29,118 nt of DNA from Candidatus Woesearchaeota archaeon (GCA_019323525.1 JAHWHD010000035.1:1-29118), one strand, 5' to 3'. Positions 12,501 through 18,207 are shown, counted from the stretch's first letter. The notes: a model not told the origin generated them from the letters alone. Made by a program: numbers and translations.

Positions 12501-15500
12501 GAACCAGACTCAATCAACGAATATCCTAACCACTCGGGTTCATATGAATCGCAAATCTTTGACACAGGATTCACAGCTTCATGGATTAACCTGACATGGG
12601 ATGAATCCCTCGGATATGGAGAAGACTTGCCAAACGATGCAGCAGTAGAAACAGGAGCTAACATGACGGGCAATGTTGGACTGTGGCACTTAAATGAAAA
12701 CGCAATTGATAGTTCAGGGGAAGGAAACGACGGAGCAGTAATCGGAGACGTTGCTAACACAACAGGAAAAATAAACACAGCATATGAATTTGATGGTAAT
12801 GGAGATTATGTAAACATAGGAGACCAAAATGGACTAGACTTTGGATCATCAACAGACTTTACAATATCATCATGGGTACAAACTTCACAAACAGGAACAA
12901 ACCAAGACATATTTGACAAACGAGAAAGCACAAAAGGATACCTACTAGGAGTGCATTCAACAGCAGACAAAGCATATGTATATATAAGAGACGCCTCAGG
13001 ATCAGTAGAAATAACAGGAACAACAACAATCTCAGACGGTCAATGGCATCTAATAACTGCGGTATTTGACAGAAGCGCAAACCTACATATATACGTAGAT
13101 GCACAAGAAGACCAAACACCAGTAAGCATATCAAGCATAGGAGATATAAGCAACGCAAATGATGCAGTAATAGGATACCGCGATCCAGACCTAACAAGTT
13201 CATGGACTTATTTCGACGGCACAATAGACGAAGTAGCAATCTGGAACAGAACCCTGAGCGCAGATGAAATCCAAGACCTCTACAAACGCGGCGCATTAAG
13301 CTTGAACATCTCAGCACGTTCCTGTGAAACACCAACATGCGATACTGCAACCTACACATTAGACTGTACTGATGCAAGCTACTGCAACCTATCATCCTTG
13401 GATAATAACCAATACTTCCAGTATATGGTTAACTTTGAGACTAACGACTCAAACTACACACCAGAACTGACAACAAACTCAGTAATCATAAGCTATGAAG
13501 AAGCTGTGCTTTGCTATGCTGCAACCTCTTGCGATCCAGGTGATGTCGCAGTATTGACTATGTCAAATTATACAAACGCTCACGCATCAATTAACCTGAC
13601 AGGGGACGATGCTTACGACTACAAACTATGCTGCGACGGAAGCGTTGTAACAAGCAACAGCTGTGACTCTGTGTACTCAACCACTCTCCTTAAACTTTCC
13701 AATTACACAAATGCGCATGTTGAATCCGCAAATCTTTCGAACTACGTATACGAAGCTTGCTTCGAAACAACAGAAACATACACATGCACATACGATACCT
13801 CATGTAACTCAACCCAGCTATGCGTAGCAACGATTTCAAACGAAACAAACGCACATATCGCAGACTGCAGCCAACACCCTTACGACTTAAAGGTTTGTTG
13901 CGGAGCTTCTGCCGAAACCCAGGCACCTACTGTAACTCTAGAATACCCTGCTCATAATAACATGACAATCGATCCTTTCGCCATAACCGAATTCAACTGC
14001 TCAGCAACCGACAATGTAAATCTGTCAAACATAACTCTGATGACAAACATAAACGGAACATGGCAAGAATACGATTATGCAAACATTACTGGAACAAACG
14101 ATTCTGCAGCTTTCAATGTAAATGTATCAACATTCTGGGATAACAACACATTCATTGACTCGTCATATAAATGGAGCTGCAGGGCTACTGACACTACCGA
14201 TAACTCTGCATGGGCAGATTCAGATTACATCTTTGGCTCATGGGACTATGGAACTTATGCTAATGTAACTCTGAATACTACTGCCGAATTCATCAGCTTG
14301 ATACCGCAGCAAGAACTCCCTGATAACAACCTAGAAACTGGATTTATTAACATGGGTGGCAATCAAGGTCTCTGGCATTTAAATGACGCTTTAACAGACA
14401 CTTCAGGCCAAGACTATAATGGAGATATGGTTGGCGATGTGACAAGCACAACGGGCAAGTTAAACAACGCATACAGCTTTGATGGAGAAGGAGACTATAT
14501 CAATATTACAACCCTTGCAGCAGGAAACTACAGTAAAGACGATTCATTCTCTGTAAGTCTATGGCTTAAACCAGAATTAGACTCTACTGACAGAATGATT
14601 GTTTCGCGTTATGCAGATGGAGTGGGCTTTAAAGGCTGGCATATACGGAAAATGGCAAATAATGGGGTGAGGTTTATTCTTTCATCCACGAGCGGCCAGT
14701 ATAATTATTCAGATACCTCTGCAATAACAACCTCAGATTGGGTACATCTAGTTGCGGTGTGGGACGACGGCAGTCCTAAAACATATATTAATGGAGTGGA
14801 AGACTCCAGTTTAGGTGCTGCTGGAACCTTGGGAGATATAGACGCGAATGCAGATTTAAAAATCGCCGGTGGTAATACCACTTTTGGAATAGATTCATTC
14901 AACGGTTCAATAGATGAAGTAGCTATCTGGAACAGATCTTTAACTGCCGATGAAGTTGCAGAAATCTATGAAAATCAATTCGCTCCTCCTACTGGCGAGT
15001 ACGAGTCAAGGATATTCCATGCTGGTTTCAGGGCTTCATTCATGAACTTAAGCTGGGACGAACTCGTTAACGAGAGTGCTAATAACATTACATTAGAGGT
15101 AAGAAGCTGCGACGATTCGGCATGCTCTGGTGATGATTATGAGATTAGTTGTAGCGAAGAAACTTACTGCAACCTAGACTCTCTTTCCAAGAACACTTAC
15201 TTCCAATATAAGGTTAACTTTACGACAGAAGACGCGTCACAATTACCTAAGCTACTCACCAATAGCGTAACAGTATACTACCAAACAGCCAAGTGCAACA
15301 TTACAGGAACAATACAGAACGCTGAGCAGAGTTCTTACGGAGCTGATGTGCAGTTATACGACGAGTTCGGAAATCTTTTAGGCCAAGAAGACGAAACCTA
15401 TTCATTCCTAGTCGACTGCGATGCAGAATACACATTTAATATGACCCCTGCCGCAAGTGCACTTCAAACTCTCGTAGTCAACGACATTAACTTCACTGAA

Positions 15501-17042
15501 GATATTAATGAAGTTCTGTATGTTGACGATGTAAAAGCATCTACTGACACGCCTGACTACATAACAGAATGGACTGAAGCAGTATCATGGTATCCTAATG
15601 AGACGATTAATTTCTCAAGCATAGACATCACATTCGAATATACTGGAGATAACCAGACCGCTTACGTATGCAAGAATTGGAACTTCTCCGGCAGGAACTG
15701 CATTGACGACGTCTGGATATACTATGAAGATGTGTTTGATGCAACTGAATTTACAAACTACTCAAGAAACTTCAGCCAGGGCGATCCAGCATTGGGTGTT
15801 GGTAACGCTGCAAGAGTTGGAATTTTCTTAAGCGTATTCGATGTCACAGGTCTTGACGAAACTGACAGGCGCGACGCAGGTTTAGAACTAGGAAACTATA
15901 GCAACGCCTCTCTGGTTAACTTTAGTTACGGAAGATCATACAGGATTGAGATTTATATGAACAACACCCACGAGAATTCCAATGCAATAATCGACAACCC
16001 TTACTTCGACAATATCCCTGACGAATTAACTATCGATTATACTGGTCTTGATGCACCTAACATCACAAATGTAACTGGAGCAGTTACAATTAACGAGTTT
16101 ACCCCAACAGAAGTTGCAGGCACTGAAGCAAACACTAAGAAACTAATCTGGCAGAGAGGCCCTCCTTATAAGGTAATTGAAGGGTTGCACTATGATGAGC
16201 TTGTTAAGCTATGGTATGTTGTAGATTTCGACACAAGGGACTGGTCAGACACAAACACACTCTTCTATGCAGAGGTTGAAGGAACAGACTATAATGGCTC
16301 TGCCCAGGCCCAGTTCCATACTGAAGGAAATGAAGCCCCTACTGCACCGACTCTCTTAGAACCTGCAAATGAATCAAACATTATATCTCGCAACCCTGGA
16401 TTCAACTGGTCAGATGTAGAAGATCTTAACGGCGACGATCTAACTTATCAACTCCTTGTTGACAACGACTCAGACTTCACTTCAGTAATATTGAACATCA
16501 CAACCGGAATTAACGAATCAAACTACACTTCAATCGCAGACCTTCCTGTAGACACCCTTCTTTACTGGAAAGTCCGGGCTAATGACAGTGTAGAGTCTGG
16601 AGCATGGAGCGGTACATTTGAATTCACAATAGATTCGTACCTAGACATATCCATGGTTATCAATACAGTAAATTTCAGCAGCAGCGGCAGCCCTGGCCAT
16701 GTCAACGATACTACAGACGACGATCCAAGGCCTCTGATTGTACAGAACAACGGAAACATATTTGTAAATCTGAGTATTAATGGAACAAGATTGTTTGATT
16801 ATGGCGCCCATCCTTCGCATTACTACCAATACGAGATCGATGAGAATGAAACAAACTCATATGACACGATTAACTCAGTCGCAACATGGGAAAACATAAC
16901 AGATATAGAACAGCAAATTGGAATATACGAACTTAACTGGACAAATGCAACAGATACAGCAGAGATTGAACTTAGGATAGAACTCCCTCAGGGCGAAGGT
17001 CCTGGAGAAAAGGAATCAAACATAACAATAAGCATAGTATAG
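3..17042 (+). CDS. Giant modular surface protein (LamG / Ig-like / beta-helix / Gly-rich), 5'-partial
   Basis: The frame is open to the left edge: the codons before the first ATG (159) already encode the start of a LamG domain (KAYNFDG...), so the true start lies outside the window. At least 5,679 residues are visible. Order by residue (1 = base 3): LamG 1-185, 232-450, 667-880, 1035-1246; NosD-like right-handed beta-helix 1290-1716; Gly-rich 1997-2235 and 2346-2570; Ig-like ~2682-2803; Ig-like domain split by a beta-propeller ~2968-3368; Gly-rich 3467-3692 and 3720-3935; Ig-like; LamG 4221-4430; Cys-rich triple repeat 4500-4638; Ig-like; LamG 4784-4993; fibronectin type III ~5442-5550; C-terminal beta domain to 5679. 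N-x-S/T sequons are very dense. No C-terminal membrane segment or sorting signal is seen, so it is probably secreted and held by partners. LamG and beta-helix modules commonly bind glycans; an adhesin role is inferred. The TAG stop is one base before the next ATG. Confidence 0.93.
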   Translation, partial: RYGKAYNFDGSNASGTDQRIRISDSEELRLTNQSFTISLWINRAGDLDTNIGMLVIKKHSLAPWESYKLLINDNQAGKVQFRQYDSAGSSLSDTTSNAGIPSNTWVHVVVLYNGTHQMLYIDGVKQTDVDAWSNTFDANSDLLIGSNDAGGFTYTSAFNGTIDEVALWNRSLSESEILDIYNNQSLYFSKGSYESRIYNSEFISTWINLTWDERVAYGDDLPNNGAEEEVNMSGNAGLWHLNQDALDYSGSGNDGTISGNVTNITGIINNAYEFDGDEDYIGVSTPTFINDQQGTFAAWVKWGGAASEMTIAATTVNNANDDEYVFDFRPDSAGNYGNFTDIVHIQNAAIQVRLRTPNNVFEPNKWHHFAVTSSSSTLKAYVDGQEVTLSVNIGSNNGAWFGDATDANYFAIGGIKRSTLIADWNGSIDEVSIWNRTLSADEILEIYQRGALKLNVSARSCNDASCDTETYDVECANATHCDLTDLNKNQYFQYKVNFETEHVNYTPELLTESVTIEYEQFFDTTDPVVTLVQPTNDTIDFTELINFTVNATNYNLTNVTLYHDMSGAFAENGSTSWTGIENETSFIRNISDFIGIDRIKDTTITWNAYVCDSSANCGFATSNQSFSGWDLGTYNKSSLNYTSLTLTANDTEQELPENAENDGYIDMTGSVGLWHFNEDPFDSSGQGNDGSIGGTVTNITGVLNGAYDFDVDSDDVKQSNPTFIDDQQGTYSAWVNWDGTAADMLIGSVSVASGIDDEFFLGYFRADLNGRIMITYILNGAGQMQLDTPASMFQQGKWHHFVVTSTGSTIKLYVDGQQKTLTPIVGSNAGQWIGDATQADTFTIGALERAGIVAGWSGSIDEVAMWNRSLSASEISDIYNRQKGTYIDRATYESRIYNLGTDKTFVNLTWDETVPENTTLNISTKSCNDPSCSGETYDLTCTDSSYCSLSPLINNQYFQYRVNLASNDTNYTSQLLTQSVLISYADVNQPPSISNLILNATSVNNFTEDNLTAYWSVSDPEGDSVKNITNWLLDGSSITLLNMPFENNGSAAGTTDYSGYGNNGTENNGVIWNSTGGFDGFAAYEFDGINDYINLGKNFRMTSGTVSLWFKSGETAAENGYLFGQQNVLPTLAAYQSSSDQTLYFWIRNSAATSVILNSSDAINDNEWHHAGMVWGSAGMSLYVDGVLNDYDPSTIYDDGSTVYLLLGCANVGGTPTVCYKGTLDEVQIWNRSLSAEQIVALYENKTHLLVSNETNTGDVWSFEVTPNDGNHDGNITTSNNLTIESEPTLELNLSNCTIIDSPGTYYINNSILDSSNATCINITADNVILDCQGYRIDGTDTASTTGIAVDRASPTDSNVIVMNCNLTDWARALQIEYADNSTYENITASSSPNVGIYLKNVQDIGLHNSSVDSSNQGIYLISSSRANVTNTIVNSSGTYGFLINSGTSLYFENIGASGNSRGLSSSTMLSSIVRDSSFTSNSESDILLDPSLPIYCNNEFINITGTDNKLILYYNDSVLLEHIPNNISSISLCGAHYSSFNNITISRTGTANNLFNIWHTNHSNFTALNIHKANQMPVYYSNNNTFNNSYINMSSTFAFRLYGSDENTFTGSNISASSTTFRFEAASDNNLIYDNLLNHSGAYISLSGSNLNNWNISRIKGANVVGANYIGGNFWANTTQPGYSETCTDNDRDGICDSSLTLGTGNIDYLPLTYPPAYNVTYSDYDGDTTDFVNQIDIENVTGAIIENTTAGRVAWEFGINATDANFNENIYIGENFIFVNSSAFDQTLNDSATLTLYSLDCNIAKTVYYSVNETTAPGILAEDVECPTDICTDYSCENGNMTINVSHFTGFATGVNANLTIFNNGPKNITENVTFNANYTNKTSGEFIAGASCNITFEDDPGTTFAMIELSDIYEYNKSFEASSNYTYNVTCANTSFSPVTAEDNVSIEGPYSECPNDTGIWTVDSEYQLNTSVVCNIINVTGATLDSYASSVIINATSIYVENSGTITHRANGNTQLYNLQIVAENISIESGSSISANSKGYNGGTNTGYGTGGGNDPGGTYDAGSGGGYGGKGGKGYGDLGDADSTGGIAYGSLTQPVAIGSEGGDCNGGAGGGAILLNLTDTLFNNGTISSNGGTGAINCDLFSQDGSGGGSGGSVYIITDTLQGEGTITTNGGSGGDDNNDGGGGAGGRVAIHYTTKDFTGTITSYGGWGYQYGGAGTIYLNNGTYDQLISDNNAHSGESTYANESIELSLLNVSNSAALTVKVNEELNVTEIIDSATINNYGYFNPVQFINSTLDNFTINNYNGRLSFLEDSDYFNISSTLNLGGTEMDTINPNIFITVKNGGTLSHIGPRSAGTILYYLNLTLNNLTIESGAAINLNSKGYSNGLNTGYGPSPGSDPGGLGDGGSGGAYGGHGGAGQGSQADDGGEAYGFMTAPRNYGSAGGDCNGGDGGGLAYLEITDTLELAGTLSSNGGNGGINCDSNVDGSGGGAGGGIYLIVNNLTGSGSITANGGNGGDDTQDGGGGSGGRVTIYYNLFELSGDMAVTGGNSVLGGDGQDGTIYMVECLPDFNCHGDGQWSVLQNGTVISKTSYDVNETTQTNKTVDEYWSVNESVWYDYPINPATVATFNVSGLASSTQYFATDNDALISGFPYTTNAEGNLQEFSVQLDSPHKINLTTTEIYFPNTTLVIPIDDNHTIDFSEPVQFVCNATTIGALANASLYHDMSGTFAYNDTHPMSGTEDHVYFNVSINDYVGLNTFRDTSVSWNCFVYNDQGATDWGDANFTFSGWDLGTYENTTLNLTDYVLTLEPNSTGQFENTSGTYESQVFRARKEAGWINLTWAETLDEAIGNLTLEARSCNDADCLGESYSVSCDNSSYCNLTDLPNNQYFQYKINFTTTDYTYTPELNSVSISYNMTPELTITSLYPTSDINVTKDEFFNYTVRVECFYGDCGDVNVTLDPAAFLSKNKLWSPYFSDWRPGNVVSFVPMGDGNYLVLNENHWKSTLLGFYFTGGSSFSILIMDEDFNIISNPYTYTYYGESAWGTDALQARAGTLINTSDGGYIFNVLEPVVNNVYTYPSYVNLKLFKLNSTGGLNWSTTVTDFKTNIPTYFSYNLASNPVAMPMKESPDGDFFVAISKNITKFNSTGSILNYSPYINGSIADFDLTSDGGIIYSGESLVKLDSNGDLEWEKSLADIGLYTGSFAFGQKIRQVSNNDYVITGKSSLGTTAYPPAMIAGFNSSGQTWNYTEDALSSYTDYYYPNFVEVDDGFVVQSLGPDSYAYGVKLNKFNKTGTKLWESDYWYSGFRWSTGWGGGFQRGYGMYETGPDTFVTSSQAGQYWDSYFSPYDVRMVMHEYGVSGKGLISEIVGTEPFYTNGSNPDTINLNLGEYVDYIWYVNATGPDTSIYEFFAYANITTDMSISNVTEVYNITILTGDYPLCPDRNGNWTVTSDTKIYDAVVCDVINVTGSADIIVNNTILNTSISILANEIYVGSSASIDASGAGFGPGQGPGAGENVGTNDGAGGGAYGGYGGYAYIGTGYGGDRYGGSFTPSELGSGGGNAGSTSGGSGGGAIIIDSEILHVDGIIKVNGNKGGQRYQLANGDGGGGGAGGSLLINVTYFSGSGVLNSSGGNPGVSEIIGGGIYKSGGPGSGGRIMVMYNESTFTGIMEALPGVHYGTAEQGTISEYDNLNEVLIVTDEFEFEPTYSRWNNITINSGAVARVWSPVNITANSFYINSGGKLDAAQRGYLNASGPGAGYNISGLNTRAGGAGYGGEGGQTSSGTGKGPVYGDIFIPIEFGSGGGIARADEPASKISGGSGGGGINLQVGYIGIYGTIDVSAGNGASSLSGGGGGGAGGSVLINATNISGSGQIKAFGGDGGNHNGVYAGSGGGGRVAIYSITDTYTGAINISTGRSSSTFGDPGTLFLCSRTENFTCPGYSDSGINLTTEVSVNKSQYFNRTFSTLWNSTYLIWNDSASNTSTVATYNVTGLLPSTSYLVYDNGAYDQTAVSDSNGVISIAITLSSEHEIEIEEGALLSVNLSQPSDNNHTVNLTGILFECNATGFNLANITLYHDLSGTYAEDETANVTGSTNYSQFTKNIADYYGGNVFVDTEVSWTCSASDENGDAYAAENYTFSSWDLGTYDNITFNKTDHFIGLEPDSINEYPNHSGSYESQIFDTGFTASWINLTWDESLGYGEDLPNDAAVETGANMTGNVGLWHLNENAIDSSGEGNDGAVIGDVANTTGKINTAYEFDGNGDYVNIGDQNGLDFGSSTDFTISSWVQTSQTGTNQDIFDKRESTKGYLLGVHSTADKAYVYIRDASGSVEITGTTTISDGQWHLITAVFDRSANLHIYVDAQEDQTPVSISSIGDISNANDAVIGYRDPDLTSSWTYFDGTIDEVAIWNRTLSADEIQDLYKRGALSLNISARSCETPTCDTATYTLDCTDASYCNLSSLDNNQYFQYMVNFETNDSNYTPELTTNSVIISYEEAVLCYAATSCDPGDVAVLTMSNYTNAHASINLTGDDAYDYKLCCDGSVVTSNSCDSVYSTTLLKLSNYTNAHVESANLSNYVYEACFETTETYTCTYDTSCNSTQLCVATISNETNAHIADCSQHPYDLKVCCGASAETQAPTVTLEYPAHNNMTIDPFAITEFNCSATDNVNLSNITLMTNINGTWQEYDYANITGTNDSAAFNVNVSTFWDNNTFIDSSYKWSCRATDTTDNSAWADSDYIFGSWDYGTYANVTLNTTAEFISLIPQQELPDNNLETGFINMGGNQGLWHLNDALTDTSGQDYNGDMVGDVTSTTGKLNNAYSFDGEGDYINITTLAAGNYSKDDSFSVSLWLKPELDSTDRMIVSRYADGVGFKGWHIRKMANNGVRFILSSTSGQYNYSDTSAITTSDWVHLVAVWDDGSPKTYINGVEDSSLGAAGTLGDIDANADLKIAGGNTTFGIDSFNGSIDEVAIWNRSLTADEVAEIYENQFAPPTGEYESRIFHAGFRASFMNLSWDELVNESANNITLEVRSCDDSACSGDDYEISCSEETYCNLDSLSKNTYFQYKVNFTTEDASQLPKLLTNSVTVYYQTAKCNITGTIQNAEQSSYGADVQLYDEFGNLLGQEDETYSFLVDCDAEYTFNMTPAASALQTLVVNDINFTEDINEVLYVDDVKASTDTPDYITEWTEAVSWYPNETINFSSIDITFEYTGDNQTAYVCKNWNFSGRNCIDDVWIYYEDVFDATEFTNYSRNFSQGDPALGVGNAARVGIFLSVFDVTGLDETDRRDAGLELGNYSNASLVNFSYGRSYRIEIYMNNTHENSNAIIDNPYFDNIPDELTIDYTGLDAPNITNVTGAVTINEFTPTEVAGTEANTKKLIWQRGPPYKVIEGLHYDELVKLWYVVDFDTRDWSDTNTLFYAEVEGTDYNGSAQAQFHTEGNEAPTAPTLLEPANESNIISRNPGFNWSDVEDLNGDDLTYQLLVDNDSDFTSVILNITTGINESNYTSIADLPVDTLLYWKVRANDSVESGAWSGTFEFTIDSYLDISMVINTVNFSSSGSPGHVNDTTDDDPRPLIVQNNGNIFVNLSINGTRLFDYGAHPSHYYQYEIDENETNSYDTINSVATWENITDIEQQIGIYELNWTNATDTAEIELRIELPQGEGPGEKESNITISIV
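696..2640 (+). repeat. Tandem LamG domains 2 and 3 with an intervening Cys module and Ig-like domain
   Basis: LamG 2 (696-1350) and LamG 3 (2001-2640) share the opening GLWH(L/F)N, a PTFI(N/D)DQQGT segment, KWHHF, a YVDGQ strand, GDAT and IDEV-(S/A)-(I/M)-WNR-(T/S)-LSA. They resemble each other more than the other LamG domains here, which points to a duplication inside the gene. Between them are a four-Cys RSC...YFQY module (about 1365-1555) and an Ig-like domain (about 1572-1905) ending in WDLGTY. Confidence 0.75.
3105..3740 (+). other. LamG domain 4 of the giant protein
   Basis: The segment has the LamG pattern YEFDGINDYINLG, a VSLWFKSGE strand, EWHHAGMVW, a LYVDGV strand and LDEVQIWNRSLSAEQI. 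It follows a short Ig-like stretch beginning QPPSISNL and precedes the beta-helix. Confidence 0.8.
3870..5150 (+). other. NosD-like right-handed parallel beta-helix with terminal Ca-binding-like loop
   Basis: Repeating short strands with Asn/Ser ladders, such as VILDCQGYRIDG, TGIAVDRAS and GIYLKNVQDIGLHNSS, are typical of NosD/pectate-lyase-like parallel beta-helices. The segment ends in TCTDNDRDGICDSS followed by NIDYLPLTYP. That is the DxDxDGxxD loop and closing motif often seen at the end of such archaeal beta-helices. Carbohydrate binding or cleavage is possible for the fold; I see no catalytic residues that decide it. Confidence 0.75.
5865..8410 (+). repeat. Large block repeat A: linker, two Gly-rich domains, post-domain, Ig-like domain
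   Basis: The block starts at a CPNDTGIWTV motif and reaches VVCNIINVTG. It then carries two Gly-rich domains (about 5990-6705 and 7040-7710) with runs such as GGGYGGKGGKGYG and the endings GGGGAGGRVAIHY and GGGGSGGRVTIYY. A Thr-rich module with VATFNVSGL...STQYF follows, then an Ig-like domain with YHDMSGTFA and WDLGTY. The same order recurs at 10335-12470. The Gly-rich DNA is not a simple satellite: the codons vary throughout. Confidence 0.75.
8770..10325 (+). other. Ig-like domain interrupted by a beta-propeller (insert about 8905-10105)
   Basis: An Ig-like domain starts with FFNYTVRVECFYGDCGDVNV and breaks off after LDP at about 8905. It resumes at GLISEIVGTEPFYTNGSNP (about 10110) and ends near 10325. 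The 1.2 kb between encodes repeats of the TSDGGYI...KLDSNGDLEWEK kind (for example around 9195, 9405, 9520, 9560 and 9880). These are characteristic of bacterial and archaeal beta-propellers with one Asp/Gly turn and one Trp strand per blade. The insertion is read from the sequence; its binding function is unknown. Confidence 0.7.
10335..12470 (+). repeat. Large block repeat B: diverged copy of block A
   Basis: It repeats the order of 5865-8410. A CPDRNGNWTV linker with VVCDVINVTG comes first, then two Gly-rich domains (about 10400-11075 and 11160-11805), then a VATYNVTGL...STSYLVYDNG module, then an Ig-like domain with YHDLSGTYA and WDLGTY. Similarity to block A is clear in protein motifs but the DNA has diverged, so the duplication is old or held apart by selection. 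Confidence 0.72.
12663..13290 (+). other. LamG domain 5, with codon use unlike its neighbours
   Basis: LamG motifs are clear: GLWHLNENAIDSSG, YEFDGNGDYVNIG, TISSWVQT, QWHLITAVFD and IDEVAIWNRTLSADEI. Between about 12830 and 13200 the codons are nearly uniform: all six Leu codons I read are CTA, Gly is almost always GGA and Thr almost always ACA. Adjacent modules mix CTT, TTA, TTG, GGT and ACT. This suggests that the module was imported or exchanged. Confidence 0.8.
13500..13915 (+). repeat. Triple Cys-rich TNAH repeat in the giant protein
   Basis: Three related units each contain a Cys pair near the start, then SNYTNAH or SNETNAH, then a Tyr strand ending in a Cys or CC (YKLCCDG, YEACFE, LKVCCGA). 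Unit cores lie near 13560, 13700 and 13840. The paired Cys residues suggest disulfide-stabilised small beta domains outside the cell. I recognise the style from other DPANN surface proteins but know no function for it. Confidence 0.7.
14352..14980 (+). other. LamG domain 6 of the giant protein
   Basis: GLWHLNDALTDTSG, YSFDGEGDYINI, FSVSLWLKPE, DWVHLVAVWDDG and IDEVAIWNRSLTADEV mark a full LamG domain. Codon use is mixed (Leu as CTA, CTT, TTA and TTG), unlike LamG 5. It is preceded by an Ig-like domain (about 13920-14270) and followed by a four-Cys YFQY module (about 14995-15290). Confidence 0.8.
16327..17039 (+). other. Fibronectin type III domain and C-terminal docking-like domain of the giant protein
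   Basis: The fibronectin type III domain spans about 16327-16650: APTAPTLLEPAN, a Trp in FNWSD, LYWKVRANDS. The last 130 residues form a beta domain with IVQNNGNIFVNLSI, an aromatic strand YYQYEIDENETNS and a final ELRIELPQGEGPGEKESNI. These match, in order, ISITNEGTVNVSVSV, FAWKAIEAEANAC and VRLTVPEDATTGDKNAQL of the 202-aa protein at 18554-19162. The domain ends the protein without any membrane segment. Confidence 0.7.
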
Positions 17043-17043
17043 G

Positions 17044-18189
17044 ATGAAAAAGGCACTATTACTTGGAATCGCATTCATTTTCCTAGTTATACCTCTAGTC
17101 CAAGGCTTTGGAATCAGGCCTGCGTATGGCTATCCACAGTATCAATACAACGACACAGTTACAGGTACATTCAACATTGTTAATTCAGAAAACAAAGACC
17201 TTGCGCTTGAACTCTCTGTGGATGGAAAACTAAAAGATAATATTATGTTATCTGACTACAAAATTAGGTTTAGTGAAGAAGAATATAAAATCGATTACAC
17301 AATAAATCTACAAGGCCTCGGCCCTGGCGAATTCACTGCAGTAATATTCCTCGAAGAAACAGATGCTGAAGGCGAAGGCATTGCAACAAAGCTAAGACTT
17401 CCTTATAAGATAATCCTCAAAATACCTTACCCTGAAAAATATGTCGAATACTCCATCGATTTTGAGATTGCAGACGATTGGGTCACTATGCTTCTAGACG
17501 TCAATAACCTTGGCTATGGAGACCTTGATTCAGTAACGGCAGTTGTTGACTTCGCAGAAAATGATTGGTATATCGCCACACTAGAAACAGATGAGAAGCC
17601 AATCGAATCAGGTGATTCCAAGACATTAAAGGCTAGGATTAGCAGAGACAAACTTCAGAATGGAAAATATAATGCAAGTGTTAAGCTTTACTATGATAAT
17701 AACATATTGCAAGAAGATTTGGTTGTTATTCTCGGCACACCTGCAATAGGCCTGAGGATACCCGATATATATTTCAAGAACAATTCAATCTCTAAGTTCA
17801 ACCTTGAAATTGAGAATCTCTGGAACGAGCCTTTCAAAGATGTCTACGCAGAGATTGCTATATCAGATAAGTACTATAACATCACCTCAGTTAAGACCTA
17901 CTCAGTTGATCTTGCACCAAGAGAGAAAAAGACAATCTACGCTTATTGGGACACTATAGCTCTTCCTTATGGAGACTATTTCGCAGAGATTACAATCCAT
18001 TCTGGCGATTATAACTCAGCTATGAAATTTAAGGTCTCTGTTGTATCAGAGCAGGAATATAGAAAAATCTTGGCAAGCAATTCATACAAAACCACGAGAA
18101 ATGCATTTATAGCGGTTGTTATTATATTGCTGATAGCCATCTATTTATTCATCAAAAAATCACCAAACCACAAGAAGAGGCGGGGCTAA
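17044..18189 (+). CDS. Type I membrane protein of tandem Ig-like domains (first paralogue)
   Basis: 381 residues. Signal peptide at residues 1-21 (MKKALLLGIAFIFLVIPLVQG), roughly 330 residues of beta-rich Ig-like domains outside the cell, one C-terminal membrane helix at about 354-370 and a basic cytoplasmic tail (KKSPNHKKRRG). Three Ig-like units can be made out; the last contains FNLEIENLWNEPFKDVYAEI and YAYWDT. It is paralogous to the 398-aa protein at 19195-20391, with the same order and matching motifs. The ATG lies one base after the stop of the giant gene, so translation is probably coupled, and no strong Shine-Dalgarno site is present. The architecture suits an anchor or assembly factor for the giant protein; that role is inferred from context only. 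No enzyme motif is visible. Confidence 0.85.
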   Translation: MKKALLLGIAFIFLVIPLVQGFGIRPAYGYPQYQYNDTVTGTFNIVNSENKDLALELSVDGKLKDNIMLSDYKIRFSEEEYKIDYTINLQGLGPGEFTAVIFLEETDAEGEGIATKLRLPYKIILKIPYPEKYVEYSIDFEIADDWVTMLLDVNNLGYGDLDSVTAVVDFAENDWYIATLETDEKPIESGDSKTLKARISRDKLQNGKYNASVKLYYDNNILQEDLVVILGTPAIGLRIPDIYFKNNSISKFNLEIENLWNEPFKDVYAEIAISDKYYNITSVKTYSVDLAPREKKTIYAYWDTIALPYGDYFAEITIHSGDYNSAMKFKVSVVSEQEYRKILASNSYKTTRNAFIAVVIILLIAIYLFIKKSPNHKKRRG

Positions 18190-18191
18190 AT

Positions 18192-18207
18192 CGAAACATT
18201 TATATAT
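18192..18207 (+). promoter_or_regulatory. Archaeal promoter: purine-rich BRE-like element plus TATA box
   Basis: CGAAAC (18192-18197) followed by TTTATATAT (18199-18207) gives a BRE/TATA arrangement just after the stop of the Ig-like gene. A start about 25 bases downstream (near 18230) would leave a leader of about 35 bases carrying the Shine-Dalgarno site at 18251-18259. It would drive the two small genes separately from the giant gene's transcript. Confidence 0.65.

Noticed and set aside
12859..13395. Long open frame on the minus strand inside the giant gene
   Set aside because: Its product is a low-complexity Leu/Arg/Cys string that mirrors the uniform codon use of LamG 5; the + strand encodes clear domains throughout.
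16900..17042. PGF-CTERM or LPXTG-like sorting signal at the end of the giant protein
   Set aside because: The protein ends in a beta strand (SNITISIV) with no hydrophobic helix or basic tail.
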